Positions 1-7,339 are shown, numbered from the stretch's first letter. The stretch: DNA of 21,224 bases from Methylococcaceae bacterium (GCA_947505055.1 CANNLO010000045.1:1-21224); one strand, 5' to 3'. Notes: generated by a model from the sequence alone, not told the origin. A program made the numbers and translations.

Positions 1-24
1 CACTGATTCAGTTGTAGCTGCCAT
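1..24 (-). CDS. pmoC: 5' end of probable particulate methane monooxygenase subunit C (partial)
   Basis: Only the first eight codons lie in the window; the gene continues beyond its left edge. On the minus strand an ATG (22-24) is followed by codons for M-A-A-T-T-E-S-V. A consensus GGAGG ribosome site sits at 30-34 with a five-base spacer. From memory, PmoC proteins of Methylomonas and Methylobacter relatives begin MAATTESV, and pmoC is the first gene of pmoCAB, which encodes the membrane copper enzyme that oxidises methane to methanol. A long AT-rich leader with a plausible sigma70 promoter precedes it, as expected for the head of a highly expressed operon. What is seen is a very good translation start. 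The identity rests on eight residues and remembered family sequences, so it is probable rather than certain. Confidence 0.65.
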
Positions 25-94
25 TTCTACCTCCAAAAAATTATCAAATCCCCAACTTTGGGTCAGGGGCTATAGTTACACTCCTTTTTCGCAC

Positions 95-111
95 CGTTAA
101 TCAACGTTAAT
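95..111. repeat. Tandem 7-base direct repeat, 10-base period, in the pmoC leader
   Basis: CGTTAAT occurs at 95-101 and again at 105-111, separated by CAA, so the two copies repeat at exactly ten bases, about one helical turn. They lie between the candidate promoter and the pmoC start, inside the predicted leader. The spacing is what one expects of a paired regulator site, but two short AT-rich copies can also arise by chance. Confidence 0.35.
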
Positions 112-150
112 TGACCAACCGATGACACCAAATCAATTTAGTGAGGTGCC

Positions 151-178
151 AGTCTACCAGCTCAATAAACCTTGTCAA
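151..178 (-). promoter_or_regulatory. Candidate sigma70-type promoter of the leftward (pmoC) operon
   Basis: On the minus strand a perfect -35 hexamer TTGACA (173-178) is followed after 16 bases by TAGACT (151-156), which matches four of six bases of the -10 consensus. A transcript starting near 144 would carry an untranslated leader of about 120 bases before the ATG at 24. Long leaders and sigma70-type promoters upstream of pmoC are known from methanotrophs. The hexamers are read directly; promoter activity is inferred. Confidence 0.5.
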
Positions 179-316
179 GTCAAAAACTAGTCACCAATTA
201 ATTTACTTGGTTTTATGTTTTCACCAACAAATTCCATTACACTTAAAACATTGATTCCTGTTAGAATTAATTTTTACTTAACAGTTAGTTTTTCTAACCC
301 ACACAACATTAATTTC

Positions 317-754
317 ATGAAAAAATATTCCATCATAATTTTTATTCTAGGCTTATCGACCCTTCTTTTAATTCAAAGCAAAGTCGTTATGCCATTCGTA
401 TACAAAGTAATCCAATCTGATATTTTTCTTGTCGATAGCAAAGATCAAGGTGGACAAGCCCCCATCTCAAATCAATTAACAAACATTGCTTATATGCATT
501 GCAATACCTACATCAAATCCAAACTTGGCCCTGATATTTCAATTAGCTTCCCTGAAAAACCAATCAATGCATGGAGTCTTGGCAACTATCAATATGTTAT
601 TAACGCCGAAATTGACATTAGCAATCCGACAACCAATTCAGCAACAAAAAAATATGTCTGCCGTATTAATTACAAAAACGGCGACAATGAAGAAGGCTCT
701 CTTGATTACAACAATTGGTCAATTGACGGCTTATCTGGCTTGGATGACATTTGA
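317..754 (+). CDS. Small membrane-anchored or exported protein of unknown function
   Basis: A 145-residue product from the ATG at 317. The same frame is open back to an ATG at 215, which would add 34 residues with no signal character. I prefer 317 because the product then opens with Lys-Lys and a hydrophobic segment (about residues 4-29), like a signal anchor or uncleaved signal peptide. No good ribosome site is visible before either start. The rest is polar and presumably periplasmic. It contains two cysteines (C62 and C115) that could form a disulfide, and a C-terminal stretch with NWS and GL. The general layout (Cys, about 50 residues of alternating hydrophobics, Cys, then a short strand) resembles small secreted bacterial proteins, but I do not recognise a family. 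It is transcribed divergently from the probable pmoC, with about 290 bases between the starts. It is AT-rich compared with the housekeeping genes here. Confidence 0.6.
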   Translation: MKKYSIIIFILGLSTLLLIQSKVVMPFVYKVIQSDIFLVDSKDQGGQAPISNQLTNIAYMHCNTYIKSKLGPDISISFPEKPINAWSLGNYQYVINAEIDISNPTTNSATKKYVCRINYKNGDNEEGSLDYNNWSIDGLSGLDDI

Positions 755-917
755 TTTTTCGTTTACACAACGACTTTACTACACACCCAATTTAATAAAC
801 TTCTTGATGCGGCTTTAAAATAAATCAATCCTACCGACTTTCACTTATAAATTAAGTAAGTAGCATTTAATTAAAAAACATACCCTCATCTTATTCCATA
901 TCCGTTACACCAGAACG

Positions 918-953
918 CAGAAAGCCAGTACAACTAATTGCACTGGCTTTCTG
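918..953. repeat. 12-bp perfect inverted repeat, possible bidirectional terminator
   Basis: The arm CAGAAAGCCAGT (918-929) is complemented exactly by ACTGGCTTTCTG (942-953) around a 12-base loop. It lies in the 755-1106 gap between the 3' ends of the small exported protein and rpmE, where a shared terminator would be useful. Neither strand has a clear T-run after the stem, so it is not a textbook intrinsic terminator. I see no gene in the rest of this 352-base gap. Confidence 0.45.
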
Positions 954-1065
954 GCTTATGATTGCATCATAAAATCAAAGTAATTTTAATTTCCAACTTA
1001 CTCGCATTTGAGCAATCAAAAACCTTAAATACTTTTTTATTCACATAATTTTCTATTTTAATTGA

Positions 1066-1089
1066 GTCTGAATCAACATCCTTTCAGAC
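1066..1089 (-). terminator. Weak hairpin downstream of rpmE
   Basis: GTCTGAA (1066-1072) pairs with TTCAGAC (1083-1089) around a ten-base loop, 18 bases beyond the rpmE stop codon. On the minus strand it is followed by AT-rich sequence without a continuous T-run, so termination here is only plausible. Confidence 0.3.
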
Positions 1090-1106
1090 AAAATAACAAT
1101 AACAAA

Positions 1107-1307
1107 TTATTTGCCGTATTTTTTACGGAACTTATCAACGCGGCCCGCTGTATCAACAACACGCTGCTTTCCTGTATAAAAAGGATGGCATGAAGAGCAA
1201 ACCTCAACCTGCAAATCCTTACCCAATACAGAACCGGTCTCAAATTTATTACCACAACCGCAGGTTACAGTAATTTGCTTATATTCTGGATGAATTTCTG
1301 GTTTCAT
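1107..1307 (-). CDS. rpmE: 50S ribosomal protein L31
   Basis: A 66-residue protein with the full L31 pattern: MKPEIHPEY at the start, then C16-x-C18 and C37-x-x-C40. These four cysteines bind zinc in the C+ (type A) form of L31. The basic tail ends KKYGK. L31 binds the 5S rRNA region of the large subunit and helps form the bridge with the 30S subunit. The zinc-binding form is typically the one replaced by a cysteine-free paralogue under zinc limitation; no such paralogue is in this window. The length is normal for the family. The gene stands alone on the minus strand, divergent from the endonuclease gene and convergent with the small exported protein gene. The ribosome site is weak (GAAGTG just before the ATG). 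Confidence 0.97.
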   Translation of the reverse strand: MKPEIHPEYKQITVTCGCGNKFETGSVLGKDLQVEVCSSCHPFYTGKQRVVDTAGRVDKFRKKYGK

Positions 1308-1358
1308 ATCACTTCACATTTCCCATAAACGGGCTACATACTTTATTAAAGAACCCCG

Positions 1359-1364
1359 TATAAT
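1359..1364 (+). promoter_or_regulatory. Candidate -10 element ahead of xth
   Basis: A perfect TATAAT lies 39 bases before the xth start codon. No good -35 hexamer is visible 16-18 bases upstream, so the call rests on the -10 alone. The region 1308-1402 must also hold the promoter of the divergent rpmE. Confidence 0.35.
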
Positions 1365-1402
1365 ACGTATTTCAATAAAATTTCGCAACTCAATTTATTT
1401 TT

Positions 1403-2176
1403 ATGCGCATTATTACTTTAAATGCAAACGGTATCCGCTCCGCAGAACGCAAAGGCTTTTTCATCTGGATGCAACAACAACATGCGGACGTTGTCTGCAT
1501 ACAAGAAACAAAAGCACAGATACACCAACTCAATTCAGATCCTTTTTGTCCTGAAAACTATCACTGCTTTTATCATGACGCTGAAAAAAAAGGCTACAGT
1601 GGAGTCGCCTTATACTGCAAAATCAAACCCGACAAAGTCATTAATGGTACTGGCTGGAAAGCTATTGATTCTGAAGGACGATTTATTGAAGCTCAATTCG
1701 GCAACCTAAGTGTTATTTCACTTTACCTACCCTCCGGATCTTCTGGAGAAGAACGACAAAATTTCAAGTTTCTATTTATGGAAAAATTCTCTCCGTACTT
1801 ACGAGAACTTTCTCAAAATGGTCGAAGCTATATAATTTGCGGAGACTGGAACATCGCCCATAAAGAAATTGATTTAAAAAATTGGAGGGGAAATAAAAAA
1901 AATTCGGGATTTTTACCTGAAGAAAGAGCTTGGCTCGATCAATTATATGCCGATGGATGCTGGCTAGATGCATTCAGACTTATTAATATGGAAGACAATC
2001 AATACACATGGTGGTCAAATAGAGGCCAAGCTTGGGCAAATAACGTAGGCTGGCGCATTGATTATCAAATAGTCAGTCGAGACTTTAAAGACAAAGTAGC
2101 CTCAGCATCTATCTATAAAGATGAGCGCTTTTCTGACCACGCTCCACTGATTATGGATTATAATCACAAGCTTTAG
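1403..2176 (+). CDS. xth: Exodeoxyribonuclease III / AP endonuclease (ExoA/Xth family)
   Basis: A 257-residue member of the endonuclease/exonuclease/phosphatase superfamily. It cleaves DNA 5' to abasic sites and removes 3'-blocking groups in base-excision repair. Visible motifs in order: LNANGIR at the N-terminus (N7); IQETKAQ with the metal-binding Glu (E35); the LYLPSG loop; GDWNIAH with catalytic Asp and Asn; GFLPEERAW; WRIDYQ; and the closing SDHAPL with the catalytic Asp-His pair. All known active-site positions appear intact and the length is usual. The short form, without long insertions, resembles Neisseria and Bacillus ExoA more than E. coli XthA. The start follows an AT-rich leader without a clear Shine-Dalgarno site. 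The 3' end overlaps that of the convergent ampG-like gene. Confidence 0.93.
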   Translation: MRIITLNANGIRSAERKGFFIWMQQQHADVVCIQETKAQIHQLNSDPFCPENYHCFYHDAEKKGYSGVALYCKIKPDKVINGTGWKAIDSEGRFIEAQFGNLSVISLYLPSGSSGEERQNFKFLFMEKFSPYLRELSQNGRSYIICGDWNIAHKEIDLKNWRGNKKNSGFLPEERAWLDQLYADGCWLDAFRLINMEDNQYTWWSNRGQAWANNVGWRIDYQIVSRDFKDKVASASIYKDERFSDHAPLIMDYNHKL

Positions 2177-3473
2177 CTTGCTTTTGATAATGCATCAACA
2201 AAAGCACTAATACGATTGCCGGCAGACCCACGATTGACGCATAAACAAAGAACACTGTGTATCCGTAATGATCCACAACGATTCCGGAGAATCCTCCCAA
2301 TAACTGGGCAGGCAAAGTCATCAACGAACTAAACAGCGCATATTGCGTTGCAGTATATGCACTACTGGTTAAACTCGATAAATAAGCAATAAATACCGAC
2401 GTGGCAATTCCACCACTTAAATTATCAGCACTAATGACACTAGCCAATAGCAATAGATTAGGGGCGCTTATTGCCAACAATGCAAAAAGTAGATTAGTTG
2501 TAGCCACCATTACTGCTCCCAGCAGGAGCGGACGCATAATGCCATACCTGACCACCAACAAGCCACCCAAAGCCGCTCCGATAATAGTCATCATAAAGCC
2601 AAATATTTTACTAATCTCTGCAATCTCTTTTTTGCTGAAACCCAGGTCAAGATAAAACGGATTAGCCATCACCCCCATAGTTATATCGCTCATTTTATAT
2701 ACAGCGATAAGCAATAAAATTAACAATCCAACCTTACCGTTACGAGCAAAAAAATCTATAAAAGGATTTAATACAGCCAACATAAACCCAGTCGATAGTC
2801 GTCGCCAGATATTTTTATGCTTGGTTTCGGAATTACCCTTACTTGCAGGTTTATGCGCAGGCTCCTTCAAACAAAGCGTTGTAGCAAAACCAATAACCAT
2901 TGCAAAAGCCATTACAACATAAGCGAATTTCCACCCAGCATAATCGGCAATGTAAAAAGCACCCGCTCCAGACATAAGCAAGGCAATTCTATACCCCAAC
3001 ACATAAGTTGCGGCCATTGCCCCCTGGTATTCTGACTGGACGGATTCAATTCGATAGGCATCTATCACGATATCTTGAGTAGCCGAACAAAATGCCACCC
3101 AAACTGCAAAAAATGCAATATTCTGTAATTCCTCATGCGGATTAGAACTACCCATACCAAGTAGACCAGCAACAACTCCCATCTGCGCAAACAACATCCA
3201 ACTTCGTCTTTTACCCAGGAGTTGCGTTAAAAATGGCAATGGCACCCTGTCTATGAATGGAGCCCAGAATATTTTTATTGAATAAGTAACTCCGACCCAA
3301 CTGAAAAAACCTATAACCGATCTTTCAACACCCTCGTCGCGCAACCAAGCTGATAATGTTGAAAAAACAAGTAAAAAAGGGAGCCCTGCTGAAAAACCAA
3401 GGAATATCATACTCCGCACCTTCGGCTGAAAATAAACCGAAAAGACCGAGCGCCAATTTTTATTGCCAGTCAT
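2151..3473 (-). CDS. ampG: AmpG-like muropeptide permease (MFS transporter)
   Basis: A 440-residue polytopic inner-membrane protein with about twelve hydrophobic segments. AmpG proteins import GlcNAc-anhydro-MurNAc peptides from the periplasm for cell-wall recycling, and in many Gammaproteobacteria they feed the signal that induces beta-lactamase. Family hallmarks seen: FLGFSAGLPFLL in the first membrane segment, SATQDIVIDAYRIE in the middle of the N-terminal half, a basic cytoplasmic loop near the centre, and ADNLSGGIATSVFIAYLS followed by YTATQYALFSS in the C-terminal half. The frame is open to a GTG at 3482. I prefer the ATG at 3473 because GAGTGAG lies a few bases before it. The 3' end overlaps xth by 26 bases on the opposite strand, so the two transcripts must be antisense at their ends. 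Its substrate range cannot be read from sequence. Confidence 0.88.
   Translation of the reverse strand: MTGNKNWRSVFSVYFQPKVRSMIFLGFSAGLPFLLVFSTLSAWLRDEGVERSVIGFFSWVGVTYSIKIFWAPFIDRVPLPFLTQLLGKRRSWMLFAQMGVVAGLLGMGSSNPHEELQNIAFFAVWVAFCSATQDIVIDAYRIESVQSEYQGAMAATYVLGYRIALLMSGAGAFYIADYAGWKFAYVVMAFAMVIGFATTLCLKEPAHKPASKGNSETKHKNIWRRLSTGFMLAVLNPFIDFFARNGKVGLLILLLIAVYKMSDITMGVMANPFYLDLGFSKKEIAEISKIFGFMMTIIGAALGGLLVVRYGIMRPLLLGAVMVATTNLLFALLAISAPNLLLLASVISADNLSGGIATSVFIAYLSSLTSSAYTATQYALFSSLMTLPAQLLGGFSGIVVDHYGYTVFFVYASIVGLPAIVLVLLLMHYQKQAKACDYNP
2167..2184 (+). terminator. Short hairpin at the end of xth
   Basis: CAAGC and GCTTG pair around TTTA, straddling the xth stop codon, followed by CTTTT. 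The stem is only five base pairs and lies inside the overlap with ampG, so this is a weak candidate. Confidence 0.25.
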
Positions 3474-3560
3474 TATACTCACTCGACATCGGACATAAAA
3501 TTGATAAATATAACATTAAAGAAAATCCCGGATATTGGAGGCCATGTTTAGAATGAATAT

Positions 3561-3628
3561 AAAAAAACACCACGAAGACGGAGGAGCGCAAACAAAAACA
3601 ACTATTTTGCGCCCCAGTCTTCGTGGTG
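3561..3628 (-). terminator. Strong intrinsic terminator after nhaD (long palindrome)
   Basis: CACCACGAAGAC (3568-3579) is exactly complemented at 3617-3628, and an inner stem GCGCAAA (3586-3592) pairs with 3606-3612, leaving a 13-base loop. On the minus strand the structure is followed at once by seven T (3561-3567), the classic intrinsic terminator form, about 90 bases beyond the nhaD stop. It also separates nhaD transcription from ampG. The outer arm resembles dispersed ACCACGAAG-type repeats that I remember from several bacterial genomes, so it may be a repeat element used as a terminator. Confidence 0.8.
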
Positions 3629-3720
3629 AATTAATGATCATTTACTTTTCGATTTGAATGCTATCAAATTGGGTATATATCTTCAATTATGAGTAAGCCC
3701 TATTCAGATCACATATAAAA

Positions 3721-5082
3721 TCAACCGTTAATCAGATAGTGAGCAATAATACTTGCCACATATCCACCGGCAATGGCAGGCGTCCATTTTAAATGACTAA
3801 AAAAAGTATATTTATGATCGGATTGCCCCATTAAAGCTACCCCTGCCGCTGAACCCACTGACAAAAGCGAACCACCGACACCTGCAGTTAAAGTCACCAA
3901 CAACCATTGATATAAATCCATATCCAGATTCATGTTTAAAACAGCAAACATAACGGGAATATTATCAACAATCGCAGAAATCACACCCACTAAAATATTG
4001 GCTGTTGTCGCGCCCAGTCCGTCATACATCGCGCCAGACAGCAGTTCAAGATAACCGATATAACCTAACCCGCCTACAGCAAACACCACACCAAAGAAAA
4101 ACAACAACGTATCCCATTCGGCATCGCGCACTTTATTGAAAACATCAAATCCCGCTTCACCTTCAGCACGATGATTCATTTTTAAATAATAGCCATAAAA
4201 CATTAACGCAGAAAGACCTACCATCATGCCCATAAACGGAGGCAAATGCAGAGCCTGTTTGAAACTAACTGCGGTAACAATCGTTAACAAAAACATCACG
4301 CAAATAACAATCGCGCCTGGCTTCAGCTGTACAGCCTCTTCTGACGACTCTTTAGGTTGCTCATCCGGAACAGCAAAATACATCACGGCAGCGGGAACCG
4401 CGTAATTCACTGCAGAGGGTATAAATAACTTGAAGAAATCAAAGAATTCCGCGTATTCAGCCTGCCAAACCATTAAGGTTGTAATATCGCCAAAAGGACA
4501 GAATGCGCCACCTGCATTAGCTGCAACAACCAAATTAACAAAGCCGATACTGACAAATCTTTGATTATCAGCACCCACCGCCATAACCACGGCGCCAACC
4601 AACAATGCCGCAGTCAGATTATCAGCTACTGCAGACAGAAAAAATGTAATGATACCGGTAATCAAAAATAACTTACGATAACCAAACTGCTTTCTTACCA
4701 ACCAAGAACGCAAGGCTTCAAACACATTACGCTCAGCCATTGAATTGATATAGGTCATCGCAACCAAAAGGAATAACATTAATTCCGCATATTCCTTTAG
4801 ATTGTATTCGAAAGCCTTATGCATATCCTCAGCGGAAACCCCTGCTTGAGTCGCTAAAACAGAAGCATTCGCCCAAATAATACCTGCTGCCAAAATAACC
4901 GGCTTAGACTTACGCAGGTGGGTAAATTCCTCTGTCATCACAAAACCATAGGCAATAATAAAGATCAGAACCGTGTAGATGCCCCGCTCTGTCCCAGTGA
5001 GACCAAGGCTTTCAAAGCCACCAGCCATTGCCATACCCGGCAACAATAATAAAGCTAACATGACAAAAATTGACCGTAACAA
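3721..5082 (-). CDS. nhaD: Na+/H+ antiporter, NhaD family
   Basis: A polytopic inner-membrane protein with about a dozen hydrophobic segments. NhaD exchanges cytoplasmic Na+ (or Li+) for external H+ in ion and pH homeostasis. Recognisable blocks are the TERGIYTVLIF start of the core, SAVADNLTAALLVGAVVMAVG with an acidic residue in the membrane, and NAGGAFCPFGDITTLMVWQ, typical of NhaD in the ion transporter superfamily. The C-terminal half repeats the fold with SAIVDNIPVMFAVLNM. The frame is open back to an ATG at 5154, but a strong GGAGG (5088-5092) lies five bases before a TTG at 5082. Starting there gives a 453-residue protein that begins with a signal-like LRSIFVMLALLLLPGMAMA, as NhaD proteins commonly do. 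I take TTG as the start; a downstream ATG seven codons in is the alternative. It is divergent from the sulfite reductase gene. Confidence 0.9.
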   Translation of the reverse strand: MLRSIFVMLALLLLPGMAMAGGFESLGLTGTERGIYTVLIFIIAYGFVMTEEFTHLRKSKPVILAAGIIWANASVLATQAGVSAEDMHKAFEYNLKEYAELMLFLLVAMTYINSMAERNVFEALRSWLVRKQFGYRKLFLITGIITFFLSAVADNLTAALLVGAVVMAVGADNQRFVSIGFVNLVVAANAGGAFCPFGDITTLMVWQAEYAEFFDFFKLFIPSAVNYAVPAAVMYFAVPDEQPKESSEEAVQLKPGAIVICVMFLLTIVTAVSFKQALHLPPFMGMMVGLSALMFYGYYLKMNHRAEGEAGFDVFNKVRDAEWDTLLFFFGVVFAVGGLGYIGYLELLSGAMYDGLGATTANILVGVISAIVDNIPVMFAVLNMNLDMDLYQWLLVTLTAGVGGSLLSVGSAAGVALMGQSDHKYTFFSHLKWTPAIAGGYVASIIAHYLING

Positions 5083-5238
5083 AATAACCTCCTCGTTTTT
5101 ATTCAAAAAAATTAACAAAATAACCCAAAATTCAGCCGCCAATATTATCACCATACAATAACCTTTGTCATTTTATGACCTACAGTATATGATCATTGAT
5201 TGTAATTACTCGCCTGGACATGCATTAAGCGCTCATTT

Positions 5239-6891
5239 ATGTATCAGTATAACGACACCGACCAAACACTCATCGAAGAACGTGTAGCCCAATTTAGACG
5301 ACAAACGGAAAGTTTTCTAAATGGCACCATTTCAGACGACCAGTTTCGCGCCTTACGCTTAATGAATGGCGTATATATTCAAACTCACGCTCCGATGTTG
5401 CGAGTTGCTGGCCCCTATGGACTTCTTAACTCTAACCAAATCAGAAAACTGGCTCATATTGCCCGCACTTATGACAAAAACTATTGTCATTTTACGACAA
5501 GGCAAAATATCCAGTTTAACTGGCCTAAACTGGAAAATATCCCCGATATTCTTGAAGAATTGGCCACTGTTCAAATGCACGCTATCCAAACTAGCGGCAA
5601 TTGCCTGAGAAATACCTCGTCAGATCATTTAGCAGGTGTTTGTATCGATGAAATCGAAGATCCACGGCCTTATTGCGAAATAATTCGCCAATGGACCACG
5701 CTGCATCCTGAGTTTGCCTATTTACCACGTAAATTCAAAATTGCTGTCAGTGGTGCAAAACTTGATCGTGCGGCTACCCAGTTTCATGACATTGGCTTGC
5801 ATCTTATTACCAACGATTCAGGTGAAATCGGCTTTAAAGTCCTCGTTGGCGGTGGCTTGGGACGCACTCCCATCATTGGTCAGGTTATCAAGCCTTATCT
5901 GGATAAAAAACATCTACTTTCGTACCTGGAAGCGATACTGCGAATTTACAATCTGTTTGGCCGACGCGACAACAAATACAAGGCGCGTATTAAAATTCTT
6001 GTTAAAGAATCCGGCATGGAGAAATTTTCAGAATTGGTAGAAAAGGAATGGTTGCTAATCCGCGATAATCTGGAACTGAGCCCGGAACGTATTGATAAAG
6101 TAAAATTACAGTTTGCACCGCCCGCCTATGAAGCTGATGCCATCCTAGATAACAGCTTTGAGCAACATAAACAGGAAAGCCAGTCGTTCTCGACCTGGAT
6201 CAAATACAATACTGCCGCACACAAGATACCGGGCTACCACGCTGTTTTTATCTCGCTAAAAGCGCCTGACTCACCTCCGGGTGACATGACCGACACACAA
6301 CTTGATGCTGTCGCAGACTTGGCAGATCAATACAGTTTTGGTGAAATCAGAAGCACACACCGGCAAAACCTGATTCTTGCTGACATCAAACAAGCCGATT
6401 TATTTACTCTTTGGCAACAGCTAGACTCCCTCAAGCTTGCCACACCCAATATTGGCACTGCTACGGATATGATTTGCTGTCCAGGCCTTGATTTTTGCTC
6501 ACTTGCAAATGCCAGTTCAATCAGCGTTGCCAAAGAAATCAATGAAGCCTTGGATGACTTGGATTATCTGCATGACATCGGCGATGTAAAAATTAACATG
6601 TCAGGCTGCATGAACGGCTGTGCTCATCAAAGTGTTGGTCATATTGGTATTCTGGGCGTTGATAAAAAAGGTGCTGAATGGTACCAACTAACGTTGGGTG
6701 GTTCTTCAGAAAATGAAGCCGCAATTGGCGAGCGCCTTGGCCCTGCGGTTGCAAAAGATCAAGTTACTCAAGCTATAACTACCATCCTTGATGTTTATAT
6801 CAAACAACGCCTGGACGATGAATCCTTTTTGGATATGGTAAAACGCGTTGGTATTAACCCTTTTAAAGAACAAGTCTATGCAAATAATTAA
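5239..6891 (+). CDS. Siroheme/[4Fe-4S] sulfite or nitrite reductase
   Basis: A 550-residue protein of the nitrite/sulfite reductase family, which reduces sulfite to sulfide or nitrite to ammonia with six electrons at a coupled siroheme and iron-sulfur centre. The architecture is two ferredoxin-like half domains, each followed by a siroheme/Fe-S domain. Seen directly: QTSGNCLRNTSSDHLAG in the first half, and the cluster ligands C414-x5-C420 and C457-x3-C461 (CPGLDFC and GCMNGC) in the second. There is no flavin or ferredoxin-reductase domain, so electrons must come from a separate partner. An overlapping DUF934 gene follows; in Pseudomonas and relatives that pairing marks the assimilatory sulfite reductase usually labelled CysI. 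Sulfate assimilation is therefore the likelier role, but nitrite reduction cannot be excluded. No obvious Shine-Dalgarno precedes the ATG. Confidence 0.88.
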   Translation: MYQYNDTDQTLIEERVAQFRRQTESFLNGTISDDQFRALRLMNGVYIQTHAPMLRVAGPYGLLNSNQIRKLAHIARTYDKNYCHFTTRQNIQFNWPKLENIPDILEELATVQMHAIQTSGNCLRNTSSDHLAGVCIDEIEDPRPYCEIIRQWTTLHPEFAYLPRKFKIAVSGAKLDRAATQFHDIGLHLITNDSGEIGFKVLVGGGLGRTPIIGQVIKPYLDKKHLLSYLEAILRIYNLFGRRDNKYKARIKILVKESGMEKFSELVEKEWLLIRDNLELSPERIDKVKLQFAPPAYEADAILDNSFEQHKQESQSFSTWIKYNTAAHKIPGYHAVFISLKAPDSPPGDMTDTQLDAVADLADQYSFGEIRSTHRQNLILADIKQADLFTLWQQLDSLKLATPNIGTATDMICCPGLDFCSLANASSISVAKEINEALDDLDYLHDIGDVKINMSGCMNGCAHQSVGHIGILGVDKKGAEWYQLTLGGSSENEAAIGERLGPAVAKDQVTQAITTILDVYIKQRLDDESFLDMVKRVGINPFKEQVYANN

Positions 6892-7330
6892 AGACAGACA
6901 GATCATTGATGATATCTGGAGTTTTGTTGCCGATGATGCCGAACTGAAAACTGGCAATATCAGTGTTTCCTTGGCTCGCTGGATAAAGGACAAACAACAG
7001 TTAATTACTTCCAAAGAAAAGATTGGCGTCAGAATTGGACCAGCCGATTCCGTTGATGATATCGGTGCTGATTTAAAAGATATTTCATTAGTTGAGCTGG
7101 ATTTTCCTACGTTCGCTGATGGCCGAATTTTTTCTCATGCCTGGCTGCTGAGAGGTCGCTATAATTATCAAGGCGAAATCAGGGCAACCGGCAACTTCAT
7201 GCCGGATCAGGCATTTTATTTATCACGCGTTGGTGTCAATGCCTTTAACCTTCAAAAAACTGAAGACTTGACTGTTGCGCTAGCTACTTTGAATGACTTT
7301 ACTGTCAACTATCAAAAATCAATCGATTAA
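6878..7330 (+). CDS. DUF934 protein, partner of the sulfite/nitrite reductase
   Basis: A 150-residue protein that matches the DUF934 pattern: LVELDFPTFADGRIFSHAWLLRGR, then GEIRATGNFMPDQAFYLSRVGVNAF. The ORF is open ten codons further upstream, but the ATG at 6878 (MQIIKDRQ) fits the family start and overlaps the end of the reductase gene by 14 bases, which suggests translational coupling. DUF934 genes lie almost always beside the siroheme reductase in Proteobacteria. Their biochemical role is unproven; annotations such as 'oxidoreductase' rest on gene context. No cofactor motif or membrane segment is visible, so the protein is probably cytoplasmic and accessory to the reductase. A strong inverted repeat ends the operon ten bases after the stop. 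Confidence 0.85.
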   Translation: MQIIKDRQIIDDIWSFVADDAELKTGNISVSLARWIKDKQQLITSKEKIGVRIGPADSVDDIGADLKDISLVELDFPTFADGRIFSHAWLLRGRYNYQGEIRATGNFMPDQAFYLSRVGVNAFNLQKTEDLTVALATLNDFTVNYQKSID

Positions 7331-7339
7331 TAAAAAACA

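Noticed and set aside
486..818. 110-codon plus-strand frame overlapping the small exported protein
   Set aside because: It lies almost wholly within the 317-754 gene in another frame, has low-complexity composition and no ribosome site.
3356..3556. 66-codon plus-strand frame at the ampG start
   Set aside because: Mostly antisense to ampG, no family resemblance and no start signal.
3544..3657. 38-codon plus-strand frame with GGAGG just before its ATG
   Set aside because: The GGAGG is only two bases from the ATG, too close, and the frame runs through the long terminator palindrome, so its composition is set by the hairpin.
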